Assembly: GCA_018398805.1 (NCBI GenBank) | Contig: JAGFBZ010002033.1 | Coordinates: 1,015,501-1,079,500 of the forward strand | Direction of reading: 5' to 3' | Length of the DNA: 64,000 nucleotides | From: Hirundichthys speculiger | Lineage: Eukaryota > Chordata > Actinopteri > Beloniformes > Exocoetidae | Part shown: positions 53,501-64,000 of the stretch, in pieces | Layout of the letters: the number at the start of each line of letters is the position of its first letter | Numbering within the stretch: position 1 is the first letter of the stretch | The notes under the pieces: generated by a model | The model's database searches: none | Seen by the model: the letters and a program-made list of their open reading frames with translations, nothing else | Told to the model about the DNA's origin: nothing | Position numbers and translations under genes: made by a program

Positions 53501-56500
53501 TGTTTACTTGACACCTTTTCTCAATATTTCCATAAGTTTAAAATGACAACTAGGCTGAAACATTAAATGTACTATTCTTTAACCAATATTTATGATGTGC
53601 TAAGGGGAGTTGTCTTGCTACTTGGCCTGTTTTTTTCTTGAAGATCACTTGATAGATACTGTAGATGTCTACACTTTCTTTATGCATTTGCATAAAGAGA
53701 GTTCTTCGTTTCAACAATGATGACAAGACGTTGGGACTGAGCAGAGATCTTATCGTCTTTGGTAGCAGATGCAGATGCCCATATGCATCAAAGCACTGAT
53801 GTTATAATACTTCCACTGCTATGCTTTACAGATGTGATGAGGTCATTATTTTGAATTACAGCATGTTTTCCTTTCTCCAAATATAGCCCCTCTAATTTCA
53901 ATCAGAAAGCTCTGTTTGGGTCAGATATGTTCACGGAAGAATTTTCTAAAAGCCCTCTGTTTTGTCCATGCGATCTTTAGCAAACTGCAAATGGACTTCT
54001 TTTTTGAGAGCATTAGCTTTCTCGTTAAAGTCTCTCCCTGCACATCACTATTGTTTAGTTTTCTCCTGCTGGGCTCAGAAATGTTATCATTAGCCTATGC
54101 AGGATAGGATTTTAGTTGCTTAGAAGTAACCCTTGACGTCTTCATGAGCTTGCACATTATTACGCCAGCCTTGAAACAGCACAACAAAAGCTATGTAGTA
54201 AAACCTAATCACGATTTGGTGTGTTAAGTTTTATGGCTGTTTTCATTTATGCATGTTCGATGTGAATGTTGACCGGTGAAGATGGAATTAAAGTTTGTTT
54301 TATATCCGTTTGTAGCCTGATGGGTACTTTTTCTGAGGTCCTAAGTCAAGTGAATGTTTTCCACGAATGTCTTTCATGCCAGAATTTATGCAGAGAGAAA
54401 TATTTACATCAACAACCTACCTGAACTGCACATCCACATATCCACATATTAGCTTGTGTTTTAAACTGTGGCTTTTCTCACTGTTCAGGATACCAGAGCT
54501 GCTTTAAGATCACTGTTTGGGAGCACAGGTCATGGATGGATTGCTTTTTGGAGGCTTGGGCTAAATCTGGGGCCAGTGCTCAAACAGCAGCAAAGGATTT
54601 GATGTATGGCAGAGTGGAAAAGTGTGGCATACTCTTCACAGAGATTTTGCATCCCCTTTTGAGTGTCCAGCACATGTAGCTGAAGAGTAAATGGAAAAAC
54701 AGTGAAGACGAAAGGTGGATATTTATTGGATTTTTTTTAGAAACAGGTGTGTGTTCCAATGAAAGTCTGGTGACCTACATTAGTTTATCGGTTGCTCCAC
54801 AGCTTAAAACTGAGGGCCCTTAGGAATCATAAACAACCTTGTCAGAGGGCATCTTTGGTAAGCACAGGTCATGGACAGCAGCTCATCGGCTTGTCATCCA
54901 GGTACATAACATCTGTGGCTGTTTTTAAACAACTCTGGTCTGTTTTTAGATCAGCAGGATGAACAGCAACAAAAGCAGGACTATTGTGGGTTTGTGTAGA
55001 ACATGAATGAATGATGGGAATCTGTTGACAGCTTCATCTGTGACCGTGCCTCTCTGTCTGTCTGCTTTTTCTCTGCTGCACTTTTTTTCTCAAACACAAC
55101 TAAGTCATTCACACGAAATGCCCCAAGAATCCCGAGTGCACATGATTCCCATCTCCATATGCATGAGCCTTCTCCTATTGTTGTGTAACTCAAAACAGAC
55201 TGGTAATGCCAAGTCGGTGCTATTCTGAAGCACAGACTGGCAAGAAAAAGAAAGGGGGTGAAAAAACTTTGAATAAAGCTAAGGTGGCTGGGCTACTGGT
55301 TTAGGTTACACACTTTGTTCTAGTTCTCTACAAGGCTTTGCTGTGATGAAGAAAAAGTGACTGTCTGGACCAGAGAGACTTTCTGGCCTAAATATTACAA
55401 ACCTCCATTAAGCCAGTAATGAGGAATTTCCCAGAGAGGACATCCTTGCAGAGTGGCCCAATGGATATAGCAGGATACCTTCTTGGAAGGCTGTTGTTTC
55501 GGATGAAGCTGGAAAGCACAAGTAGAGGGATGTTAAAAGAACGGAGAGAAGAAAGCAGAGGCTTTTGAAAAACAACACAGCCTCTTCTGAGTCGGTCTCT
55601 CTCCTCTTTGCCTTGCGTAACACTCACAAACAAACCCCCTGTGTCTTTCAGCCTATATTCCAATGTAATAGATGCTCTGTTTTGCACAATAAATCTGGTT
55701 TTTATCTTCGTTTCATCACTCCATCCAGCTCCAGCTCCAGGCCGCCCTTTCTGATCTGTTCAAAAGCCACCCTGATATTTAAAGGCTCAGCTGAGGTCCT
55801 TAAACATTTGCATGCAAGAGAGAAGGCATTTCCAAACACCCTGCTTTCTGATCATCTCCCACTTCAGGGTCTGCTGACTCTTAGGCCTCAAGAAGCACAC
55901 AGTAAATCACTCAGGAGACACTAAATTTGCAGTTCAAGAGACCTTATGTTGACTCCTCAAAGTGTGTGTGTGTGCTTGTGATGTCAGACTTACTGCATTT
56001 ATTGTCATGAACATCTTCATTACAGTTATTTCGGCAAAGAATAATTTCCATTTACTCTACACTCAGCACTCTGTCCACACCAAGACTCTTCAAAAGGTTG
56101 CACTTCAGCACAAACATTGATGAGTGATTCACTAAAGTGGCAAATAATTGCTTTAAATGTAGTAGGTGACCACCAGTGGAAATAGACTTATTGGAGGTTA
56201 TTTCAACATCCAAATGTTCCTATTTGGCAGTAAAATCCAAAGTCATTGAACCATTTCTGTTTGATCAACAGTTGTCCCTGATGGTGAAGATGATCCCCAG
56301 TCCTGACTGGTTTGTGGGTGTGGATAGCGTAAATCTTTGTGAGGGTAACCAGTGGAAACAGGAAGTGAGCATCGACCTCCAGCCGTATGATGCGGGGACA
56401 GACAGCGGGTTCACTTTCTCCTCTCCTAACTTCCCAACCAGCCCCCCAGAAAACATCACAGTGGTATGACTGGTGCAAGAAACCTTCATGTATTCAAATC

Positions 56501-57385
56501 TGTCACTGCATCATTGTTGATTTCATTTTGTGGTGAGAAAACGATGAGTTGGGTGGCTCTCATCTTATTCTTAGAATGAGTTAGCAGCATGGGAACATCA
56601 TTCTTAGCTGTCTCCACTTAAATGATTGCTTGGCAGCCCTCATGTCTGACCTGAAGCTATTGAGTAAGAAGAGGGCCTCTTACATAATAAACCATCCATC
56701 CTTTCCCAGCATGTGTTTTAAAGTGGGTTATTGTGCATTGTGAAGTTTTATTGTGTCTCTTTTTTTGTTCTTTGGACAAACTGTTTTCTTCTGACTTGTT
56801 TAGATCACGTCTCAGATGCCGAACCACCCAGCCAACTCCTTCTACTATCCGCGCCTAAAGGAGCTTCCGCCTATTGCCAGCATAAAGATCACCCGGCAGC
56901 ATCGATCATCTGACCGTCAAACCTCGATATCTAATCACATTTTGCCAAACTCTATCAGTCCCCAACGCTTCTCAGGTATGCCCCACCTTTCTTTAGTCGT
57001 ACACAAACATTATACAAAGGAAAAGACAAACACAAAACATTGTCCGACACTGTCTTCATGTGGTCCTAGTTCACATTACTAAATAAGTATGCAGAGGAAG
57101 GCATGTGCTCATTGTTTCACCATTATCATTTGGAGCAATAAATCAAAGGTTTTAGTGGATTTTTTTTATTTATTTCTCTTTCAACTCAATACAGCAACTC
57201 CTCTGGACTGTGAGGTCTCTCTCTGGTCCTCTTGGGGTCTGTGTCTGGGTCCCTGCTCCAGGGGTGGCGTTCGCCACCGCACACGCTACATCCTCTTGCG
57301 GCCGGCCAACGCCGGCAGCCCCTGCCCTGAGCTGGAGGAACAGGCCGAGTGCGTACCCCACAGCTGCATGAAGAAACGCCAGTAA
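50543..57385 (+). CDS. spon2: Spondin-2 (mindin)-like secreted matrix protein
   Basis: Exons 50543-50771, 52481-52701, 56272-56463, 56804-56975 and 57195-57385 join in phase to 334 aa (human SPON2 331). Spondin-2 is a secreted extracellular matrix protein that binds bacterial surface components and integrins. A hydrophobic signal segment (about 12-27, [14 protein letters not shown]) is followed by the spondin_N domain. Its hallmarks are [43 protein letters not shown] and [17 protein letters not shown] linker leads to one thrombospondin type-1 repeat starting [16 protein letters not shown], with a WSSW mannosylation motif, and ending in [15 protein letters not shown]. Cys pairs are intact. The start uses the first of two adjacent ATGs, directly at the exon start. 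F-spondins are much longer, so SPON2 fits; teleosts have more than one spon2 copy and the exact paralogue was not resolved. A poly(A) signal is at 57706-57711. Confidence 0.9.
50772..52480. other. spon2-like intron 2
   Basis: T-run at about 50880-50907. Nothing else was assigned. Confidence 0.5.
52702..56271. other. spon2-like intron 3, large
   Basis: About 3.6 kb without recognised repeat ends or exons. Short frames (52775, 55388, 55565) have no family signature. Confidence 0.5.
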
Positions 57386-59590
57386 CCCCGAAGAGTGCAG
57401 GAGCATAAACACAACTGTGGGACTTTCATGTTATCACCGCTGGATCGAGAGCAGGCTGTTGCATCTTTAGCATCTTCCTGACAGTGCAGAAGACTGTTTT
57501 ATCTTCGTTACAGCCACAGTTACCAGCAAAAGCCGATTCTTCGGGGTGTATTTTTTTTTGTGGCAGTACAGGGAAATTGAACTCTGTTAGACAGATTGTT
57601 GGGTGGGTGTCAGGGCTGTGGAAGACAGCAGCTGAAATGTTTTCTGGTATAACATCATTTTTATAAACGTTGTAAAAACCAATTTAGGATGTTATGTAAA
57701 ATGTAAATAAAGAGGATGTAACGATTTGTAAACCCCTTGAACCCTATGTTGATCTGAAAACAGTACAGAAATAGTATAAAACATCTTGAAACATTTTCCC
57801 TTTTGTCTAAGAGACAGGGAAGCAAAACTGGAAAGATTGTGGAACATCCCTTTTCTAATTATTTTAATTGGCAACAGTCCTAATAAAAAGTTGGGGTAAA
57901 ACGTGTTATTGGGCTGTTGGGGCCCTTTAGGCATCCGTGCATTAAAACCAGGCGTCTGCACAGATCATGCTAACTTTCACATCTGTGAAAGTATTATTAA
58001 TACTAAATGAATAATAAGTGGGGCAGCATGTGCTGCTGTCTAGATTATCTTCTTTTTTCAGGGAAGATTGTGCCTGTTTAAGCAAGACGAATGCCAAGTG
58101 ATATTCTTAATGTAATACAGTAGAATCCCTCTGAAGGCCTTTAAAAGGAATGCAGCTGGTTAAAAAAAAAAAAAAAAACATGGGAGACCCTGACTTGTTG
58201 AGTAACTCATTTAATGTCAAGGAAGAATTAGAAAGTATATTTCATTTTTAAAACTACAAAGATTAGAGAATGTTTTTAACAGGGGAGATTGTGTTAAGAC
58301 AGTGGTAAACATTTCCAAGTTGGAGCTAGTATGAAATTCAAAATGAAAAACAAAAGAAAAGAAAGAAAATAGAGATTTACAGTTTCAAAACTGGGCGTGT
58401 TGTCTTTGAAGCAACAATAAAATGGGGTTCAAGTGATCTGCAGAACGTTTCATTCCTTTCATGTTATTCACTATCAAAGGTTTTTTGGAAACTGTGTTGT
58501 CAATGCAGAACGGAAAAACTAAGGGGGAAGATAATGTATTTAACAAATGTGTTCCTGCAAAGACCTGTACATATTTTTTTTTTAAATAACTCATTCATAA
58601 TCATTAACCTTTCAGTTATAGTGTAGATTGTTACTGGCTCACCAGACACACATCTCACACTTGTTCACGTATGCACTCATGTCCAGCCAGAAATCTCCAC
58701 ACCAAAGTCCCTGCACATACTGCATCCCTTTACAACCGTGGAGGCATTAGTTTACATACATAACCTATACATGCCTGGCTTGTGACACCTTTTCAAAATA
58801 ACCTCGCCCCTTGATTTATAAATATCATCTTTTATAAGAATCAAGTGATAGCTGACTTGAAGTGTAGAGCCAACAGCAAGCGGAACAAGTAGAACAAGAT
58901 GCAGGATTTTCACACAATGACAGATAAATGTGTGTATTGTTACCTCTTTTGATATTTCTCTGTTGTGTTTTTGTACATATTTGTATGATGTATCTTGAAT
59001 AACTCCTGAATAAATATGGGAGATGTTTTGTTGTTTTTTTTTTTTCAGGTAGAAGACATTTGTGCTTCAGTTTCTTCCTTTGCATTGCTTTCCATGTAGA
59101 TTGTAATTTTTTTAAAAGTAACATCTACATTTAAAAACCCTAAGAGACCAAAGAGCACTCCTGATTTGCAGTTTCAAAAATATACCAATGAGATCAGCGT
59201 TCTTATGCAAGTCACAGCATAGTTTCACCTGTATTGACACTGCTCTATTTATAATCAAATACCTCACTGCATACTGTAAGTCCAGCACAAGCATCCATAA
59301 ATATCATAATATAAAAAGGTTGCAATACCATGTCGAAAAAAAGAGTAAGAATACCACATGTTTATAGATTAAAAGTTTACATGTAGCTCTATTCTGAACT
59401 TTGATAACCAACCATACCCGTGCTCTGTTCACTTTGCAAAAATTTTCATTTGTGAAATGTTCTGGCACTCTTTTCATTCACAATCTTTTCCCTGGTGTAG
59501 AACATACCGGACCAATCATAACGGGACGGGGATGGGAGTTATGCAATGACTCATACAGGAGCTTCTAGGAGCCTCATTTGAAAACAACCA
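57386..59590. other. spon2-like 3'UTR then intergenic
   Basis: The 3'UTR ends near AATAAA at 57706-57711. Beyond it the sequence is AT-rich, with an A-run at about 58160-58178. No gene was seen. Confidence 0.5.
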
Positions 59591-59599
59591 CAGAGGCAG

Positions 59600-61730
59600 C
59601 AGGATACCTTAATAACACCTTGTATTGACAAGTTGCACTGCAAAAGTGACATCAGTCATTTGCACCGGCGTTCCTACTCAAATGCCTGCTGTTTTGGATG
59701 CCTTTCGTTGATATTAATTGATTTGTCTCTGCTTATGTTGCATAGTTTCTCTGACTGGCTATCCAATGGTGTCCAGAAGGAGCTTCTTCTTCTTCTTCCA
59801 TTGGTACTGCCCACTGAAAATCAAAGTCAAATCCAAATGAACCAGACTAATTCTTTTTATAAGAGGAGAGAAACAAAACAAGGACAGCACTCCAGTTCAA
59901 CATTTAACTGTCACACGGACGTTTCAGGTCAATCACCTCGGGTCTCAGCACAGACAAACAATCATCTAAACATTGTTTTTTACTCACTGGAAAGGTTATC
60001 TCTTCCACGGGGGAAAAAAATCCCACAAGGATGATCAAGAGAAAAAGAAAAACAAGCAGGTCTACGAAGAAAAGGCCCCAGTGCAGCGGCCCTCCAGGAG
60101 GGTCAAACGTCATAAACATCTCCAGCTATGAGCTAAGTGAGAATCAGTCTGGTTTACTGTTGAGGGGTTTAACATTTGTTCCATGCAAACCAGTAGATTC
60201 CTTTAGTACCAGAATGGAACTATTTAAGTTTTTCAGAAACATCAGACTACAAGACTTTTACAGAATGGACTGTGTTAGCGGGGAAGCAACCTATGTTAAC
60301 CAGTCTGAATCTAGACCCATGGTCAAAAAGCTATCTGTGCTAATTTGTTTATGGGGAAATTTGAATTAGAATTTATTTATAACATTAATCTTCTATTTCT
60401 AATTTATTTAATACTACTGGAGATACATAGATTAGATATTTTTCATTTGGAGAGGTAGTATTGAGGATTTAAATGGGTTTCAGAGTTTGGTTAAGACTAG
60501 AATGGAATCTTTAAAATTGACTTCATGTTATGATAAGAAACATTTCTTTTTTAGATGTTCTGGTGAAGAAGGAAGGTACTGATCTTTCAGCTGAAATATA
60601 TAGGAAGCAAACTGATATAACTGAAATCATTTTTTTTTTAACATTTTTTTACATTTTTTCTTTTTACATTATTCGAGTAACCATCCACCTGGTTTAAAGT
60701 GGAGCCTTCCATATAGTCAGTTACTGAGAATTAGCCATGTTTGCACCTCAGAAAGAAATTTTGAGTTGAAGGCAGAAGAGCTTTGCTAGAAGTTTAGTGC
60801 TAGAGGCTATCATGAGGAAGTATTAGAGGACCATATGAACAGAGTATGTTTACTTCAGCAGCCTGATTTACTCCAGCAGCATCGGAAACATGTAAAACAA
60901 ACACTTGAAAAACACTGGCACATCTTGAACAGTGATCCTCAGTTTCGAAGGTCATTTCAAAATGTATGTAAATACTTTTTTGGTTCAAATCAGACATCCC
61001 AAAGAGGTCCACTCATTTTTTTTTTTTTTGTTTTTTTGATTCAGAGTCTAGATGGAAACTTCTCATGTCAGAGTTGTGTTCATTGTTATTTTATGTTGAA
61101 AGAGGAATTCTTTCACTCATCCCAAATTAGGTTTTAATATTAGAGTAGGAGGTAGGATTACATGCAACACAAAATATAGGGTTTATTTATTGAAATGTCC
61201 ATGCAACTTATATTATGTTGGAAAAACTAAACAGGCTGTTGAAAACATGAATATGTAAACACAACTTGTTCCATTCGTTTTCATGATGGATAATCTCCAG
61301 ACATTTTAATGGTCACAATCATAACTGTAATGAACTTAAATTTCTTGGTATTGAAATGGTTAAAATACCAGGCAGAGATGGTGATAGGGATGAGCTTTTG
61401 CTCCAAAGACAAACATATTGGCACTCTTATTCCAGATGGGATGAATGAAGAGATTTCTTTTCCATGTTTTTTGTAGTCATTTTTGTAATTAATTGCCGTG
61501 TTCTAATACTAATTTGATCATATCTATATGCTGCATATGTGCTGTTTTCTCGTGAACCCATGTCGTCCCTAATGATGGCTGCTCCCCCTAGTGGAATACT
61601 GCTGTACCTGTTGTGATGTCGGATATATAATGAGAACACTTGTGTACAGGTGTTATGTGAGAAACCACGCTGAAGAGAGACGACTAACCCGAATTGTGTG
61701 ACAATTAAATGTTGAATTGGAGTTCTGTCC
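59600..61730 (+). mobile_element. Penelope-like retroelement relic with GIY-YIG remnant
   Basis: Broken plus-strand frames carry successive blocks. At about 60100-60290: VINISSYELSENQSGLLLRG, then LTFVPC, the region before the RT core. At about 60440-60780: FIWRGSIEDLNGF, a disrupted FLDVLV-like stretch, and HPPGLKWSLPYSQLLRISHV, the RT thumb side. At about 61160-61240: YRVYLLKCPCNLYYVGKTKQ, the GIY-YIG nuclease core (LYYVGKTK). At about 61360-61440: RDELLLQRQTYWHS. The catalytic palm of the RT is missing between 60370 and 60440 and several stops occur, so the element is inactive. Penelope-like elements are the retroelements known to join an RT to a GIY-YIG nuclease. The ends are approximate. 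Confidence 0.7.
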
Positions 61731-62389
61731 TTGATTTAGATGTTGTTTCATTGAATTGTGTGGGACTCAGCACCCATTCAGCAACTCCATTTTTCAGCTG
61801 TAAGCTCAGTGCATGCAGTGCAAATATTTAATTTTATCAATAGAACAATTAAGGTAGCCGGGGAGGTTAGATTTTGGCCCAGTGGTATTTTAATTGTGCA
61901 TTTAATTGAATAGAACCTTCGTGGAAATACTTCCCAGTCCACTGCAGTTCAGAGTTTTTAGTGATGTAGCACCTTCTAGTGGTCAAAATATACAATGTAC
62001 TATCAACACTTCAACACTGCTACTTTATTATATATATATATATATACAAAACAACATCTAAGATCTCAAATTAGATAGATACTATAAAGATTCTTTGATA
62101 CTTTATTCTGTATTCACTCATTGCTATTATTGAGGTATTATCAAGCCAGATAATATTCCTATTTATCTGGCTGACGCCACGTCTGATTACAATAACAAAT
62201 ACATGAATTTGCATTTTAGTTAGATGACAGTGTTTTGTAAAATTTTGTTTTGCAGCTTCGTGTGTATGTATTTCAAATTAAAGCTCCGATGAAGTATTGG
62301 GTTTTGACTTGAAGTGTTTCTCGTTTGATAATCACTGCGGGTAAATATTCCGCAGTGCTCCGCTAGAGGCCGCCGTTTCCTCACATTTT
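61731..62389. other. Spacer upstream of kdm3b
   Basis: Contains a short TA repeat (about 62028-62045). No gene was seen. Confidence 0.5.
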
Positions 62390-62711
62390 CTGTGTCTCCG
62401 CAGTGCTGCCAGTCTACGAGGAGGAGTGCGTTTGATTGTTGCAGGGCTCAATGGCGGACAGAGCAGGATAGTCGCGTTAACACAGAGGACAAAAACGTTT
62501 CGACTGGCTACATTTCTGGCGTGACTCGGTCCGCCGCGTCTCTCCGGGTGCAGCGGCCGAAACGAGCTCTATTGCGCATTAGCGTCAGCGATAAAGCACC
62601 GTCGTTTTCTGCTCGTCTTCTAACATTAGCTTTCCTGAGTTGCCATCCCGAACGGAGAAGTTCAGACCGTTCATGGTGGCTCACTAGAGGCAGCTAGCTT
62701 GTGAGCAAACC
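62390..62711 (+). promoter_or_regulatory. kdm3b: kdm3b promoter/5'UTR, CpG-rich
   Basis: CpG density rises sharply at about 62340-62700 (for example GGTCCGCCGCGTCTCTCCGG) and leads into ACCATGG at 62709-62715. No TATA box is evident. This is typical of a housekeeping CpG promoter. The TSS is not located. Confidence 0.5.
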
Positions 62712-62921
62712 ATGGGTGACTCTCTTGAACTGATCGGGAAGCGTCTGATCTTGCTGCTCGACGACGGCAGGTCTGCGAATGGATCCGAGTCGGAACCTGC
62801 TGTCTGGGCCCGAGACTGGCTCCGGGGAACCGTGCGGGCAGTGAGTGTTATCGGCCTGGCCGCCCCGGAGGTTAGCGGAGGAGGGGAGGCGACAAAAACA
62901 AGCACTGCTGCAGGGCTGACG
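62712..62921 (+). CDS. kdm3b: KDM3B-like histone H3K9 demethylase, first coding exon
   Basis: ATG in a strong Kozak context (ACCATGG) opens 70 codons ending at donor ACG|GTCAGT (62922), phase 0. The peptide has GKRLILLLDDGR (3' of MGDSLELI), then WARDWLRGTVRAVS. This matches the KDM3/JMJD1 N-terminal pattern GKRxLxL...W..G.(V/I)RAVS. KDM3 proteins are JmjC Fe(II)/2-oxoglutarate demethylases of H3K9me1/2; the JmjC and zinc finger are far downstream, outside the window. KDM3B rather than KDM3A or JMJD1C is chosen because KDM3B lies beside FAM53C in human 5q31 and its N-terminus is GKRLLLLF-like. Only about 4% of the protein is visible. Confidence 0.72.
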
Positions 62922-64000
62922 GTCAGTATTTACATACTAGTGATGCCGTGTTACGTTACTAAATACACAGCAGTTTTTAAACATGGAGCGTGTGCTGGTT
63001 GCCTGGTATGTTCATAACCTAGTCGAAGTGGTTTCTGGCAGTTGGTGGTGGTGGATTTGTTTATAAAATACGTTAGCTGATTCGTGTATTTAGCTAGCTG
63101 CAAGTCACTGGCAGAGAGGCGCAGCTAAACTCGAGTCCGGGGATTTTTCGGCCTTGGCTTTGTTCGCTTTTTAGCGTCTTGACATGTAACTTCAGGCAGT
63201 GTTATTCTAATCTTTTAGCTCACGTCTTTAAGTATCGGGGGACCAGAGGTAACAAAGAGAACATGTAATTTTAATATGTGGTCGACTTCCAGTGAATAAC
63301 GGTAATAGGGGGACAGTTTCCTCCGTTAACTGACGTTAGTCTAATTAAAGGCCTTTTAAGTTCACGCAGGGGAAACTAGGAGTTGCTTCGTTTTTATTGT
63401 TGGTCCCAGATTATTTAATGTTGTGCTGCGCTTCAAGCTGGAAAATCAAAAATAAAATCTTGGGTGAATGAGACTAATATTTTGAGACGAACTTGAGTCA
63501 CATCGAGTCTATTGTAAGTGAAATGTGTGAGGTGGTTGACTGGTGGAAACTGTCAAACTATTAGTTATTGAATTTAAGTACTTTCATTTCTGTTGTACTT
63601 ATAAAATATTTCTGAGTTCATATTTATGATTCTGAAAACCGGGACCATACTTGAATAAATTAAAAATGACTTTTCAAAAGTGTGTATAAAGTGGAAGAGA
63701 ACATGAATAAGCTGTGGAGTTAAAGTCAATGTTTTTTTTTCCTGCGAAAACGATTATCCTGCTACTGAAGTTGTTGTCAGGTACACTTTTTGTTGGAAAT
63801 GGCACATTTAAAAGTAACTTTTGGGGGGTGAATAATTTTTGCTGGTGTGCAAACATTATAACAGATTGTTGCTGGGTGGTAGAGGATCAAATTATCAGAA
63901 AAAAGGATTATCTGAATGTTTTCCAGATATTGTTTTGTTGTGTGAAATGACAGGATTGAAATGATAGGAAGAAAAACATCTAATGTGAATTGGTTACTCT
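62922..64000 (+). other. kdm3b: kdm3b intron 1 (to window edge)
   Basis: No acceptor-bounded exon continuing phase 0 with KDM3 similarity was seen. No repeats were recognised. Confidence 0.55.

Noticed and set aside
59633..60034. 133-codon frame as a host gene
   Set aside because: No initiator context or splice partners. It runs into the Penelope-like blocks and has no recognised host domain.

Overview
The window is nuclear DNA from a ray-finned fish, most likely a teleost. It has intron-rich vertebrate genes with GT-AG splicing and short introns. Between the exons lie typical fish mobile elements: hAT, pogo/Tigger-like and Tc1 DNA transposons, RTE, L1 and Penelope retroelements, and a tRNA-derived SINE. 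Long TA, CA and CT microsatellites also occur. No bacterial or viral genome features, CRISPR arrays, rRNA genes or standalone tRNA genes were seen. All gene models were spliced by eye from reading frames, splice-site consensus and remembered family sequences. No database search was run.

Layout from left to right: (1) the last three exons of nme5 on + (50-527); (2) complete hnrnpab-type hnRNP A/B on + (2109-4011, 329 aa); (3) complete phykpl on - (6037-9410, 12 exons, 449 aa), tail-to-tail with hnrnpab; (4) complete fam53c on + (12095-14441, 405 aa), head-to-head with phykpl across about 650 bp; (5) a complete C-terminal binding protein gene on + (22388-34720, 448 aa) with distant 5' noncoding exons and a probable internal second promoter; (6) a transposon-rich gene desert (about 38.3-46.6 kb); (7) a complete spondin-2-like gene on + (50543-57385, 334 aa) with a distant 5' noncoding exon; (8) a broken Penelope-like retroelement (about 59.6-61.7 kb); (9) the first coding exon of a kdm3b-like histone demethylase on + (62712-62921), running off the right edge.

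The gene order combines neighbourhoods known from human 5q31 (NME5, FAM53C, KDM3B) and 5q35 (HNRNPAB convergent with PHYKPL). Between fam53c and kdm3b sit a CTBP and a SPON2 homologue. In human, CTBP1, SPON2 and FAM53A are on 4p16, and CTBP2 with FAM53B on 10q26. The fam53c-ctbp-spon2 block here therefore looks like a further member of an ancient duplicated block, carrying a CTBP copy that is absent beside human FAM53C. The ctbp gene is the most interesting locus. It has a CtBP2-like basic N-terminus, a CtBP1-like core and tail, and an internal candidate first exon that would give a short isoform without the basic tail.

The genes act in separate processes: ciliary NDPK-like protein, RNA binding, hydroxylysine catabolism, nuclear regulation, transcriptional corepression, secreted matrix and immune protein, and histone demethylation. 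They are not a pathway; what links them is shared chromosomal ancestry.
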